A stretch of DNA of 64,000 nt from Lacinutrix algicola (lineage in GTDB: Bacteria; Bacteroidota; Bacteroidia; Flavobacteriales; Flavobacteriaceae): assembly GCF_001418085.1 (NCBI RefSeq), contig NZ_LIQH01000035.1:1-64000 (forward strand), written 5' to 3'. Of the stretch, positions 7,310-16,856 are shown one piece after another. Made by a program: the position numbers and the translations under genes. Each line of letters opens with the position of its first letter. Positions within the stretch are counted from its first letter, which is position 1. Below the pieces are notes generated by a model that worked only from the letters and a program-made list of their open reading frames with translations, searched no databases and had not been told where the DNA came from.

Positions 7310-8524
7310 TTGAGCTTTTCTACTTACATCGCAAAGCGTTATTTACGCTCTAAAAGCTCGAATAATGCGATTAATTTTATAACCTACATTGCCATTGTTG
7401 GTATTATTTTAGGTTCGGCATCTTTATTTGTTGTGCTTTCCGGTTTTGCTGGTCTTCGTGAGTTTACTCTACAATACACAACAATAATAGATCCCGATTT
7501 AAAAGCCGAAACCACTTTAGGTAAATCTTTTATACTAGAACCAAATAGCGAAGCTAAACTGAGGAAAATTGCTGGTATTGCAAGTTATTCTAAAATTGTA
7601 GAAGAGCGCATTATTGGATCTTTCGATGATAAAAAACAACCTTTATTTATTAAAGGCGTAGATTCTAATTATACACAGGTAAATAAAGTAGACTCTATTC
7701 TCTGGCAAGGCAGTTGGCTAACCAACAAAACAAGCCAAATAGTTGTTGGGTACGGTGTATCTAACAGTTTGAACATTGGCTTATTAGATTACGGAAAACG
7801 AATTACCCTATTGGTACCAAAGCCAGGAAAAGGACAAATAACCTCTCTAGAACAGGCTTTTAATAAAGTAGAAACAGTAAATGTTGGTGTTTTTACTGTG
7901 AACGAAAAACTAGACGACAACTATATTTTTGCAGCAATAGAAGTAGCACAAGAATTACTTAGTTTTAAAGACAACCAAATTACAAATATTGAATTTAAAC
8001 TAAAAGAAGGCGCAGATGAAGATGAAGTAAAAGCTCAAATTCAAGCCATTTTAGGAGACAATATTACATTAAAAAACACGCAACAATTAAACGATGCATT
8101 AAACAAAATGCTAAATACAGAAAACCTTATGGTTTACCTGTTATTAACGCTAGTCTCTATTATTTTAATCTTTAATGTAATTGGATCTTTAATTATGATG
8201 ATTTTAGATAAAAAAAGGACCTTGACTACACTATACAGTATTGGTGCAACACTAAAAGATATAAGACGTATTTTCTTTATTCAAGGAGCAGCAATGACCA
8301 TTATAGGCTCTTTACTAGGTTTATTTATTGGCTACCTGATTTCTTTAAACCAAATATACGGACCTGAATTTCTAAGAGTTTACATTACTCCTAATTTACC
8401 TTATCCGCTTGCTATTAAGTTTGAAAACATGCTTCTTGTATTTATAACCATTACAATTTTAGGTATAATAGCCTCAAAAATTGCCTCGAATAGAATTACA
8501 AAAGATATGGTGAAAACGGGATAA
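7310..8524 (+). CDS. FtsX/LolC-E family ABC transporter permease
   Basis: The protein is an inner-membrane permease of 404 residues with the MacB/FtsX plan: one N-terminal helix (about 21-46), a large periplasmic domain, then three C-terminal helices (about 273-297, 321-346 and 373-392). Sequence features such as LDKKRTLTTLYSIGAT before the third helix are typical of LolC/LolE, the lipoprotein-release permeases. No ATPase gene is adjacent, so the partner LolD must be elsewhere. The start is TTG, five bases after the rbfA stop, and so probably translationally coupled. The assignment to lipoprotein export is by family only. Confidence 0.85.
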   Translation: MSFSTYIAKRYLRSKSSNNAINFITYIAIVGIILGSASLFVVLSGFAGLREFTLQYTTIIDPDLKAETTLGKSFILEPNSEAKLRKIAGIASYSKIVEERIIGSFDDKKQPLFIKGVDSNYTQVNKVDSILWQGSWLTNKTSQIVVGYGVSNSLNIGLLDYGKRITLLVPKPGKGQITSLEQAFNKVETVNVGVFTVNEKLDDNYIFAAIEVAQELLSFKDNQITNIEFKLKEGADEDEVKAQIQAILGDNITLKNTQQLNDALNKMLNTENLMVYLLLTLVSIILIFNVIGSLIMMILDKKRTLTTLYSIGATLKDIRRIFFIQGAAMTIIGSLLGLFIGYLISLNQIYGPEFLRVYITPNLPYPLAIKFENMLLVFITITILGIIASKIASNRITKDMVKTG

Positions 8525-8569
8525 ATTATTTTAGAAAGCTTGAAGACTCTCTTAATCTAATCTAAAAAT

Positions 8570-8605
8570 AAAACCTCCATTCTTTAATTAAAGAATGGAG
8601 GTTTT
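8570..8605. terminator. Bidirectional terminator
   Basis: A perfect 36-base palindrome (arms aaaacctccattctttaa and complement) with A/T flanks on both sides lies between the convergent permease and dusB genes. Confidence 0.85.
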
Positions 8606-8635
8606 AAATATATTATAGTTGTTGTTTTTTATGGA

Positions 8636-9631
8636 TTATTCTGTAAACTGAAAATCTCCAAATTTCTCAAGTACCTCATCAAAAGCTGCAAATACATCTA
8701 CAGATGCATCACTTGTTACCATTTTCATTCTATGTTCTTTAAAATGTGGAATACCTTTAAAGTAGTTAGTGTAATGCCTTCTTGTTTCAAAAACACCAAG
8801 TATTTCTCCTTTCCAATCTATAGACATTTGTAAGTGCCTACGAGCAGCTTCTACGCGCTCTTGCATAGTAATTGGTCTGTAATGTTCTCCTGTTTCAAAA
8901 AAGTGTTTTACTTGCTTAAAAAACCAAGGATTACCAATTGTTGCACGACCAATCATGCAGCCATCTAAACCATATTCATCTCGCATTTTCATAGCGAGTT
9001 CAGGCGTGGTTACGTCTCCGTTTCCAAATACAGGAATGTGCATTCGCGGATTGTTTTTAACCTCTGCAATTGGCTTCCAATTTGCACTACCCTTATACAT
9101 TTGCGCTCTAGTTCTTCCATGAATTGCAATAGCTTTACAGCCTACATCTTGCAGTCTTTCGGCAACCTCAACAATTCTAATAGAATCGTCATCCCAACCT
9201 AAACGTGTTTTTACTGTAATTGGAATATTGGTACGTTTTACCATTTCGGCAGTTAGTTGTTCCATTAAACAGATGTCTTTTAAAATACCTGCTCCTGCAC
9301 CTTTACTTACTACCTTTTTTACTGGACAACCAAAATTAATATCGATAATATCTGGCTTAGAAGCCGTAACTATATCGATGGTTTCCAACATACTCTCCAT
9401 GTTAGCTCCAAAAATTTGAATACCAACAGGTCTTTCTTTCTCATAAATATCTAATTTCATAACGCTTTTTGCCGCATTACGAATTAAGCCCTCACTACTT
9501 ACAAACTCGGTATACACAACATCTGCACCTTGTTCTTTACATAAAGCACGAAAAGGAGGATCACTAACATCTTCCATTGGTGCTAAAAGCAATGGGAAAT
9601 CCGGAAGTTCTATGTTGTCTATTTTAACCAA
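8636..9631 (-). CDS. dusB: tRNA-dihydrouridine synthase (DusB-like)
   Basis: An FMN enzyme that reduces specific uridines in the tRNA D-loop. The 331-residue TIM barrel shows LLLAPMEDVSDPPFR (14-28), the catalytic cysteine C102 in INFGCP, and KTRLGWDD about 40 residues later. HGRTRAQMYKG and a phosphate-binding GNGDV follow. The C-terminal helical domain is present. The start codon is TTG at 9631, with a good TAnnTTTG box 18 bases upstream. The sub-family (DusA/B/C) is by overall similarity. Confidence 0.92.
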   Translation of the reverse strand: MVKIDNIELPDFPLLLAPMEDVSDPPFRALCKEQGADVVYTEFVSSEGLIRNAAKSVMKLDIYEKERPVGIQIFGANMESMLETIDIVTASKPDIIDINFGCPVKKVVSKGAGAGILKDICLMEQLTAEMVKRTNIPITVKTRLGWDDDSIRIVEVAERLQDVGCKAIAIHGRTRAQMYKGSANWKPIAEVKNNPRMHIPVFGNGDVTTPELAMKMRDEYGLDGCMIGRATIGNPWFFKQVKHFFETGEHYRPITMQERVEAARRHLQMSIDWKGEILGVFETRRHYTNYFKGIPHFKEHRMKMVTSDASVDVFAAFDEVLEKFGDFQFTE

Positions 9632-9648
9632 AGTATTCTGTTTTGTTG

Positions 9649-9656
9649 CAAAATTA
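9649..9656 (-). promoter_or_regulatory. -7 promoter box for dusB
   Basis: TAATTTTG on the minus strand (TAnnTTTG), upstream of the TTG start of dusB; it implies a very short leader. Confidence 0.5.
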
Positions 9657-9751
9657 CATCTTTTTCTATTAATGTATTGTATGGCTTACTTAGGTTTTAA
9701 AAATCTTATAGCCCTAAACAGAAATTCTGTTATATTTATAAAAAATTAGCA

Positions 9752-10494
9752 TTGCAAATTCCATTCGAACCTATAGTATTAGGCTACCATATAAACATTC
9801 ATCTTGTTTTAGAGTATCTCGCGTTTTTTATTGCCTTTCGATATTATGTTTATTTACGTAAACGTTCTAAAGATGCTATTTCTGGAGGCAACAGGTTATC
9901 TATTATTTTAGGTGCAGCTATTGGTGCTTTGGTTGGTTCGCGATTGATAGGCTTATTAGAAAATCCTTTTGTAGAATGGACACAAGCTAATCTTATTAAT
10001 TTATTAAATACTAAAACCATAATGGGTGGATTGTTTGGTGGATTAGTAGGTGTAGAATTCGCTAAAAAACGAATAGGAGAAACGAAATCTTCTGGAGATT
10101 TATTTGTGTTCCCTATTATCCTAGGCATCTTTATTGGCAGAATTGGTTGTTTTCTATTAGGTATAAAAGAGTTTACCTATGGAAAAGTAACAGCTTCAAT
10201 ATTTGGCATGGATTTAGGAGACGGTGTTTTAAGACACCCAACGGCTTTATACGAATTGGTGTTTTTGGTGCTTTTATTTTTCATTTTAAAATACCTTCAA
10301 AAAAAATAGCTTTAAAAAATGGCGAATTGTTTAAAATCTTTATGCTCAGTTATTTTGGATTCCGATTTTGTATTGAGTTTATAAAACCAAATGTGTTTTA
10401 TGTTTTAGGATTAAGCAGCATTCAAATATTATGTGTAATTTGTTGGCTATATTACTATAAATTTATCGCTAAACTAATAAATAAGAACTCGTGA
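9752..10494 (+). CDS. Prolipoprotein diacylglyceryl transferase-like protein, split by a -1 frameshift
   Basis: Two overlapping frames together make one Lgt-family membrane protein of about 247 residues. Frame A (TTG start at 9752, stop at 10309, 185 residues) carries GRIGCF and RHPTALYE, matching the GRIGNF and RHP-S/T-QLYE active-site regions of Lgt. The C-terminal part, with FRFCIEFIKPN matching the RFxxEFFR motif, continues in the -1 frame up to 10494. The join falls at a run of eight A (10299-10306), where A AAA AAA is a classic slippery heptamer. Lgt transfers diacylglycerol to lipoprotein cysteines. This protein is short and precedes a radical SAM gene, so it may be a paralogue with another lipid task. 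Programmed slippage, a real mutation or a homopolymer sequencing error are all possible. Confidence 0.75.
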
Positions 10495-10578
10495 TTGCTT
10501 CGCAGTTGAAGCGGCATCCTTTTTTGTTTTTTTCGACAAAAAAGATATAGCGGAAAGCCTAACCTTTAGGTAACGCCC
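10491..10578 (+). promoter_or_regulatory. Structured intergenic element (three hairpins)
   Basis: Three short hairpins follow each other between the Lgt-like gene and the radical SAM gene: gcttc/gaagc (10497-10501 with 10508-10512), cttttttgt/acaaaaaag (10519-10527 with 10536-10544) and cctaa/ttagg (10558-10562 with 10566-10570). The base composition is less AT-rich than in the neighbouring spacers. It could be a structured leader, or a terminator for the Lgt-like gene. I have an impression of similar sequence in other flavobacteria but cannot verify it. Confidence 0.4.
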
Positions 10579-10599
10579 AAAAAACTTAAAAACTAAAAA

Positions 10600-11991
10600 A
10601 TGCCTGTTAGAAAATATACCTATTACGATTTTACTTTAAGCCTATGTCCTGAGTGTTTACAACGTGTTGATGCCAAAATAGTTTTCGAAAACGGCAATGT
10701 TTACATGCTTAAACGTTGTAAAGAACATGGTAATAGTAAGGTCTTAATTGCAGACGATATTGAGTATTATAAAAACATTAGAAACTACAATAAGCCTAGC
10801 GAAACACCTTATAAATTTAATACTAAAACCGATTATGGTTGCCCTTACGATTGTGGTTTGTGCCCAGACCACGAGCAACATTCTTGTTTAACAGTTGTCG
10901 AGGTTACAGACCGTTGTAATTTAACATGCCCAACATGTTATGCTGGCTCTTCACCAACTTATGGTAGGCACAGAACGCTAGACGAAATTAAGGCCATGTT
11001 AGATACTATTGTCGAGAATGAAAAAGAGCCAGATGTAGTTCAGATTTCTGGTGGTGAGCCAACTATACATCCGCAATTTTGGGAGATTATGGATTATGCA
11101 AAATCGTTACCTATTCGGCATTTAATGCTGAATACTAACGGTATTAAAATTGCAAAAGATCTCGCTTTCGCGGAAAGACTAAAAACCTATGCTCCAGATT
11201 TTGAAGTGTATTTACAATTCGATTCTTTTAAAAACAGTGTGCTTCGTGAACTTCGTGGAGCAGATTTAAACCACATAAGAGAAAAGGCGATTGCAAACTT
11301 AAACGCAGTAAACCTTTCTACAACATTGGTTGTTACGCTACAAAAAGGATTGAATGATAATGAAATTGGAAAAATTATAGAATATGCTTTAAAGCAAAAA
11401 TGTTGTCGTGGTGTTACTTTACAACCAACTCAAATTGCTGGGAGATTAGATAATTTTAATCCAGAAACCGATAGAATGACGCTTACCGAAGTGCGTAGGA
11501 AGATAATGGAGCAGACTACTGTTTTTAATAGTGATGATCTTATTCCTGTGCCTTGCAATCCTGATGCTTTGGTTATGGGCTATGCTCTTAAACTAGGAGA
11601 TGAAACTTTTCCTTTAACACGTTATATTAATCCGGCAGATTTATTAGATAATAGTAAAAACACCATTATTTACGAGCAAGACGAACAGCTTCAAGATAAA
11701 ATGATTGAGCTTTTTAGTACAGGAAATTCCGTGGAAGTAGCAGAAGAAAATTTAAAATCTATTATGTGCTGTCTACCAAATATTGATGCTCCTAATTTGG
11801 GTTACGATAACCTCTTTCGTGTAATAATTATGCAATTTATAGATGCTTATAATTTTGATGTTCGCGCTATAAAAAAATCGTGTGTACATATTGTAGATAA
11901 AGACAATAAAATTATACCTTTTGAAACCATGAATTTATTTTATCGCGACGACAAAAAAGCACGTTTAGAAGAACTTAGAAACGAAATGTAA
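10600..11991 (+). CDS. Radical SAM protein resembling tetraether lipid synthase (Tes/MJ0619 family)
   Basis: A 463-residue radical SAM enzyme. It has an N-terminal rubredoxin-like knuckle (CPEC 16-19, C40, H43) and a second cysteine cluster CPYDCGLCPDHEQHSC (81-96). The radical SAM CxxxCxxC is C106/C110/C113, followed by SGGEPT (150-155). A C-terminal region has PCNPD, MCCLP and FIDAYNFD with a further cysteine (KKSCVHI). This order of metal sites and the motif wording match the archaeal MJ0619/Tes family, which joins lipid tails into membrane-spanning tetraethers. A lipid or lipid-like substrate is therefore inferred. It follows an Lgt-like gene and overlaps by one base the start of a broken small membrane gene. 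The true substrate in a flavobacterium is unknown. Confidence 0.8.
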   Translation: MPVRKYTYYDFTLSLCPECLQRVDAKIVFENGNVYMLKRCKEHGNSKVLIADDIEYYKNIRNYNKPSETPYKFNTKTDYGCPYDCGLCPDHEQHSCLTVVEVTDRCNLTCPTCYAGSSPTYGRHRTLDEIKAMLDTIVENEKEPDVVQISGGEPTIHPQFWEIMDYAKSLPIRHLMLNTNGIKIAKDLAFAERLKTYAPDFEVYLQFDSFKNSVLRELRGADLNHIREKAIANLNAVNLSTTLVVTLQKGLNDNEIGKIIEYALKQKCCRGVTLQPTQIAGRLDNFNPETDRMTLTEVRRKIMEQTTVFNSDDLIPVPCNPDALVMGYALKLGDETFPLTRYINPADLLDNSKNTIIYEQDEQLQDKMIELFSTGNSVEVAEENLKSIMCCLPNIDAPNLGYDNLFRVIIMQFIDAYNFDVRAIKKSCVHIVDKDNKIIPFETMNLFYRDDKKARLEELRNEM

Positions 11992-12164
11992 TGTTGTAGA
12001 TTATTCTTATTCTAGTACTATTTTTACCTGCTGCAGTATTGCTTTATTATGGTAGAGATGCTAAAAAGAATAGTGAAAAACAAAAAGAGTATTATTAATT
12101 AGCTATAGTCTGGCTAGTAGTAAGTTTTATTATATATGGGATAGTAATATTAAATAATTTATAA
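11991..12164 (+). pseudogene. Broken small two-helix membrane protein
   Basis: The reading frame starts at an ATG that overlaps the radical SAM stop (TAATG). It encodes ML-stop-IILILVLFLPAAVLLYYG, a charged linker, then stop-LAIVWLVVSF and a second hydrophobic helix up to a TAA at 12162. In-frame stops are TAG at 11997 and TAA at 12096. Apart from these the frame is open for 57 codons and its helix-charged loop-helix plan matches the intact gene just downstream, so it looks like a recently decayed tandem copy. Recoding of the stops is less likely. Confidence 0.65.
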
Positions 12165-12165
12165 A

Positions 12166-12369
12166 ATGAATACATTATTAATAGAGGTAGGAAATTTAGA
12201 TGGTTTAGTTCTGTTAATTGCAGCAATTATGTTTGGACCTGCTGTAATACTAGCTATTATTGGCTTCTTATTACTTAAAAGAAATAAGAAAGCTGCAAAA
12301 GTGTTTTTTATACTTGCTGTTGTTTATGTACTTGTTAGTTTAGGTATTTGTGGTAGCATGATGGCTTAA
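12166..12369 (+). CDS. Small two-helix membrane protein
   Basis: 67 residues with two predicted transmembrane helices (about 14-37 and 45-65) joined by a lysine-rich loop KRNKKAAK. I do not recognise a family. It begins 2 bases after the end of the degenerate related frame at 11991-12164, which suggests a tandem duplication. It probably shares a transcript with the radical SAM gene. Confidence 0.6.
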   Translation: MNTLLIEVGNLDGLVLLIAAIMFGPAVILAIIGFLLLKRNKKAAKVFFILAVVYVLVSLGICGSMMA

Positions 12370-12437
12370 AACAAAAACGACTCTACTAAAAACCTTTTTT
12401 TAAAATTAAAGTCACTAAAATCAAGTATTAGTTTCTA

Positions 12438-14831
12438 TTACTCAATCGTTTTTATTCTATCGCGTTCTTTGTGGTTTATGTACTTCTCGTTAGTTTCAAG
12501 TGTACTGTTACCAAATTTATAACTAAACCCTAATTTAATATAGCGCGTATCTACATTTATAAATTTTCTATTTCGTTGATTTAAATAGTTTGTATTGATA
12601 TAAAAATCAGATTTATTAAAAATATCTGCAACATTTAAAAACAACGCTCCGCGTTTATTAAAAACTGTTTTTGATACTGTAAGATCAGAAGTAAATTGTC
12701 CTTTAACCGTTTGTAATCCTTCTAAGTTTTTACCGATATAAGTTAAAGACAAATATGTTGATAGACTATTATCTTTCAGAAAATTAACACTTACACCTAA
12801 ATCTGAGTAAACACTCCATTGATCAAGCTCTATGTTTTTATTCTCTATCTCTGTTTTCTCTGTTGTATTATAAACTGCATTAGTAAAATAAATAGAAGCC
12901 TTTTTAAATAGAGTAAAATAGGTTTCGTAAGCTAAAACTATTTCTGTCGTTTCTCCAATATTTTTAGGAGTATGGGTAACAGTATTGTTTATGTTGTCTT
13001 GAATAGGTAACTCATTAACATTACCATTTGTAGTTTTTAGGGCAACTTCAAAAGTATGTCTATCGTTAAATACAATACCTAAATCCCATCTGTTACTAAA
13101 AGACGGTTGTAAATTTGGATTACCAACAACAATTGTATTATCATTTAAAAAAAAATGAAAAGGATTTAAAGATTGGTAGCTAGGTCTTGAAATTGTTCTT
13201 TTGTACTTGGTATATATATTTATAGTTTCAGTTGTTTTATGGTTTAAAACAATGGTAGGAAACCACTCTAAATAATCTTGTTTATTAACATCATTAAAAG
13301 ATTTACCTTCTAGGTCTGTTTGCTCAACTCTTAAACCTGCAGTAAAATTAAAATCACCAAATTTATCTTCGTAGCTAGCATAAGCAGCTAATACGTTTTC
13401 GTTATAATCAAAAACATTTGAATTATTTAAAACCTGTTCACCACCTATAATATCTAACTGTGTTAAGTCATTACTAGTCTCCACTATAGAACTTTTAAAA
13501 CCAAGAGACAAAGAAGAATCTTCGCTATATGGGATGTAATAATCTGCTTGAGAAGTTAAAATTCCTATATTTTGACCTGAATTTGTTCTAAAAGCTGTAT
13601 CAAAATCTGGACTATTATCTGCTAAAAAATACTGACTATTAACGTCTTGTTCTCTAGAATAATCAAAAGAAGTATAATGAGCATTTAAAGATAGTTTACT
13701 ATTGTTTTTAAACTTACTTTCATAATCTGCATCAAAACTTAAATTATGTTTATCGTCTCTAGACAATGTATTAGCATTAAAACTTGACAATAAAACGGCA
13801 TTCTCATTAAGAATTGTTGTTTTGTTTTTAGTACTATACTTAAAATATGGCGTTATTAATATGTTTGAAGATAAAGTAAATGTATTGTTATCGTTTATAA
13901 AATAATCTAAGCTAATGCTAGTGTTGTGCGTTTCGGACCAAGTATTTCTATTAATATTAGAGGTCCACAATTGGTCTAATGTATTACTATTGTTTAAAAA
14001 ACTAATTTCATCATCATTATCTCGATTCACTTTATTTTTAGAAAAGCTGTAATTAGCAGAAAGGCTTATTTTTTTTGTCTTGTAAAAGTTAGAAATACCT
14101 GTATTATAATTCGGAAAAGCACCTTGTTTGTAATTACTAAAAACACGTCCTCTGTAACCTGTTATTAAATTTTTACCCATTATAATATTTAAAACAGTAC
14201 CACTTGAAGCTTCGTATTTTGCACCCGGAGTTGTAATCGCTTCTACAGATTTAATGGAGTTGGCTGGTGTGTTTTCTAAAAGCTGAATAACCTCTGCACC
14301 AGACAAGTTAACTTTTCTGCCATTTATATAAACTGTTGGTATAGTTCTTTTAATTTTAATAGCTCCATCTGAAACAAAAACTGTTGGAGTACTTCGTAAA
14401 ACATCTAAAAGATTACCTTCAGTTAATGCCGTATTTTCAACATTAAAAATAAGTCGATCTGCTAGTTTCTTAATTGTTGGTTTTTTTGTAATAATAGTTA
14501 CACCTTCTAATGTTTCGGCAGACTCTTTTAAAGTTATTTTTCCTAAATTAATACTTTTAGAAAGTGTAATAATTTTGCTATAAGATGCATAACCAACAAA
14601 TGATATGTTTAAAACATATTCACCAGCACTAAGGTTTTCAATAATAAAACTTCCATCTTCATTCGTGTTTGAGCCATCAATTACTTCAGATTTGTTAGAG
14701 GAAAGAATTGCAACATTAGCATATGCTATAGACTTTGTGTTTTCTTCAATAACTGTAGCTGAAATGGTCAATTCCTGAGCAATAACTTCTGTAGAAAAAA
14801 GAAAAATTAGTGAGTATAAATAATATTTCAT
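12438..14831 (-). CDS. TonB-dependent-receptor-like outer-membrane beta-barrel protein
   Basis: 797 residues. A signal peptide (1-18, ending VIAQ) is followed by a carboxypeptidase-regulatory-like beta-sandwich domain (about 20-105). A plug-like region comes next (LADRLIFNVENT through GAKYEASSGTVLNI, about 125-218), and the rest is a large beta-barrel of the OMP_b-brl_3 type, ending in a predicted membrane strand (IKLGFSYKFG). It is a paralogue of the protein at 18655-21012. No SusD partner is adjacent, so it is not a glycan PUL. The ligand is unknown; metal-chelate or peptide uptake, or envelope function, are possible. The gene stands alone, divergent from lepA. Confidence 0.8.
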   Translation of the reverse strand: MKYYLYSLIFLFSTEVIAQELTISATVIEENTKSIAYANVAILSSNKSEVIDGSNTNEDGSFIIENLSAGEYVLNISFVGYASYSKIITLSKSINLGKITLKESAETLEGVTIITKKPTIKKLADRLIFNVENTALTEGNLLDVLRSTPTVFVSDGAIKIKRTIPTVYINGRKVNLSGAEVIQLLENTPANSIKSVEAITTPGAKYEASSGTVLNIIMGKNLITGYRGRVFSNYKQGAFPNYNTGISNFYKTKKISLSANYSFSKNKVNRDNDDEISFLNNSNTLDQLWTSNINRNTWSETHNTSISLDYFINDNNTFTLSSNILITPYFKYSTKNKTTILNENAVLLSSFNANTLSRDDKHNLSFDADYESKFKNNSKLSLNAHYTSFDYSREQDVNSQYFLADNSPDFDTAFRTNSGQNIGILTSQADYYIPYSEDSSLSLGFKSSIVETSNDLTQLDIIGGEQVLNNSNVFDYNENVLAAYASYEDKFGDFNFTAGLRVEQTDLEGKSFNDVNKQDYLEWFPTIVLNHKTTETINIYTKYKRTISRPSYQSLNPFHFFLNDNTIVVGNPNLQPSFSNRWDLGIVFNDRHTFEVALKTTNGNVNELPIQDNINNTVTHTPKNIGETTEIVLAYETYFTLFKKASIYFTNAVYNTTEKTEIENKNIELDQWSVYSDLGVSVNFLKDNSLSTYLSLTYIGKNLEGLQTVKGQFTSDLTVSKTVFNKRGALFLNVADIFNKSDFYINTNYLNQRNRKFINVDTRYIKLGFSYKFGNSTLETNEKYINHKERDRIKTIE

Positions 14832-14951
14832 TGGTGATTTTAACGAAAAAGCAAGATACTAATAGTTTTTTAATTTTTATTACGGATAAAACCGTATTTT
14901 TTTGGAGTCTGTATTCACAAGAAAAACTAAAAAAATCGTTAATAAATGCCT

Positions 14952-14959
14952 TATATTTG
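14952..14959 (+). promoter_or_regulatory. -7 promoter box for lepA
   Basis: TATATTTG (TAnnTTTG) 34 bases upstream of the lepA ATG. Confidence 0.6.
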
Positions 14960-14992
14960 CAGACTCTTTACTTTTAGTAAGAGCATAAGATT

Positions 14993-16789
14993 ATGAAGCA
15001 CATTAGAAATTTTTGCATTATTGCACATATTGATCACGGAAAAAGTACACTTGCCGATCGTTTACTCGATGCAACAGGCTCTGTAACTGCTCGTGAACAA
15101 CAAGCGCAACTTTTAGATAGTATGGATTTGGAACGCGAACGTGGTATTACCATTAAATCGCATGCCATCCAAATGGAATATACTTACGAAGGACAAGAGT
15201 ATGTTTTAAACTTAATTGATACTCCTGGTCACGTAGATTTCTCTTACGAAGTATCAAGATCTATTGCTGCCTGTGAAGGTGCTTTATTAATTGTAGATGC
15301 TGCGCAAAGTATACAGGCACAGACTATTTCTAATTTATATTTAGCGCTAGAGAATGATTTAGAAATTATTCCTGTTTTAAATAAAATCGATTTACCAAGT
15401 GCAAACCCAGAAGAAGTTACAGACGATATTGTAGATCTTTTAGGTTGTGCTCCTGAAGAAGTAATTCATGCCAGTGGAAAAACTGGTTTTGGTGTAGAAA
15501 ACATATTAAAAGCTATTATTGAACGTATTCCTGCTCCAAAAGGAGATCCAGATGCGCCACTTCAAGCGTTAATTTTCGATTCGGTTTACAATACTTTTAG
15601 AGGTATTGAAACTTACTTTAGAGTTTTTAACGGTGAAATTAAAAAAGGACAAAAAATTAAATTTGTCGCTACAGACAAAGAATATAACGCTGACGAAGTT
15701 GGTACTTTAAAACTAACACAAGTTGCAAAACAGAGTGTAAAAACTGGTGATGTTGGTTATTTAATTACCGGAATTAAAACGGCTAAAGAGGTAAAAGTAG
15801 GAGATACAATTACAGATTTTGCTAACCCAACTACTAATATTGTAGAGGGCTTCGAAGATGTAAAACCAATGGTTTTTGCAGGTATTTATCCTGTAGATAC
15901 AGAAGATTACGAAGAGCTTAGAAACTCTATGGAAAAGCTTCAATTAAACGATGCTTCTTTAGTATTTCAACCAGAAAGTTCTGCGGCTTTAGGTTTTGGT
16001 TTCCGTTGTGGTTTCTTAGGAATGTTACACATGGAAATTATACAAGAGCGTTTAGAACGTGAGTTTGACATGACGGTAATTACTACTGTACCAAACGTAT
16101 CGTACTACGCTTATACCAATAAAAATCCTGATGAGCCATTTATTGTAAATAACCCAAGTGATTTACCAGAACCAACAATGATTAATAGGGTTGAAGAACC
16201 TTTTATTAAAGCTACAATAATTACAAAAGCCGATTTTGTTGGTAACGTAATGAGCTTATGTATTGAGAAACGTGGTATGATTACAAATCAAACGTATTTA
16301 ACACCTGTGCGTGTTGAGCTTACTTTTGAAATGCCTTTAGCAGAAATTGTTTTCGATTTCTACGATAGACTAAAAACGGTTTCTAAAGGTTATGCTTCTT
16401 TCGATTACCATCCAATAGGTATGAAAACATCGAAACTAGTTCGTTTAGACGTTTTATTAAATGCTCAACCTGTAGATGCACTTTCTGCTTTAATTCACGC
16501 AGATAATGCACATAATATTGGTAAGAAAATGACTGAAAAGTTGAAGGAATTAATTCCACGTCAGCAATTCGATATTCCTATTCAAGCAGCAATTGGAGCA
16601 AAAATTATTGCTAGAGAAACTGTAAAAGCCTTACGTAAAGATGTAACTGCAAAATGTTATGGTGGAGATATTTCGCGTAAACGTAAGTTACTAGAAAAGC
16701 AGAAAAAAGGTAAAAAACGTATGCGCCAAGTTGGTAATGTAGAAATACCTCAACAAGCATTTATGGCTGTTTTAAAGTTGAATGATTAA
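14993..16789 (+). CDS. lepA: Elongation factor 4 (back-translocase LepA)
   Basis: This ribosome-dependent GTPase acts on stalled or mis-translocated ribosomes and in 30S biogenesis. The 598 residues are the usual length. G1 is AHIDHGKST (11-19), G3 is DTPGHVDF (about 76-83) and G4 is NKIDLPSA (about 130-137). The LepA-specific C-terminal domain follows, with [15 protein letters not shown] and a lysine-rich end [17 protein letters not shown]. It is monocistronic, with its own promoter and a bidirectional terminator shared with the convergent regulator gene. Confidence 0.98.
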   Translation: MKHIRNFCIIAHIDHGKSTLADRLLDATGSVTAREQQAQLLDSMDLERERGITIKSHAIQMEYTYEGQEYVLNLIDTPGHVDFSYEVSRSIAACEGALLIVDAAQSIQAQTISNLYLALENDLEIIPVLNKIDLPSANPEEVTDDIVDLLGCAPEEVIHASGKTGFGVENILKAIIERIPAPKGDPDAPLQALIFDSVYNTFRGIETYFRVFNGEIKKGQKIKFVATDKEYNADEVGTLKLTQVAKQSVKTGDVGYLITGIKTAKEVKVGDTITDFANPTTNIVEGFEDVKPMVFAGIYPVDTEDYEELRNSMEKLQLNDASLVFQPESSAALGFGFRCGFLGMLHMEIIQERLEREFDMTVITTVPNVSYYAYTNKNPDEPFIVNNPSDLPEPTMINRVEEPFIKATIITKADFVGNVMSLCIEKRGMITNQTYLTPVRVELTFEMPLAEIVFDFYDRLKTVSKGYASFDYHPIGMKTSKLVRLDVLLNAQPVDALSALIHADNAHNIGKKMTEKLKELIPRQQFDIPIQAAIGAKIIARETVKALRKDVTAKCYGGDISRKRKLLEKQKKGKKRMRQVGNVEIPQQAFMAVLKLND

Positions 16790-16821
16790 TTCTATTATTA
16801 ACAATTCGAATTTTAGATATA

Positions 16822-16855
16822 AAAAAACCTTCAGTTTACGCTGAAGGTTTTTTGT
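16822..16855. terminator. Bidirectional terminator
   Basis: A 13-bp stem (aaaaaaccttcag / ctgaaggtttttt) with a six-base loop lies between convergent lepA and the response regulator. Confidence 0.85.
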
Positions 16856-16856
16856 T

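Noticed and set aside
11997-12098. Stop-codon recoding (for example selenocysteine or pyrrolysine) in the small membrane gene
   Set aside because: No insertion element or recoding context is visible and the stops are TAG and TAA in different places, which fits random decay.
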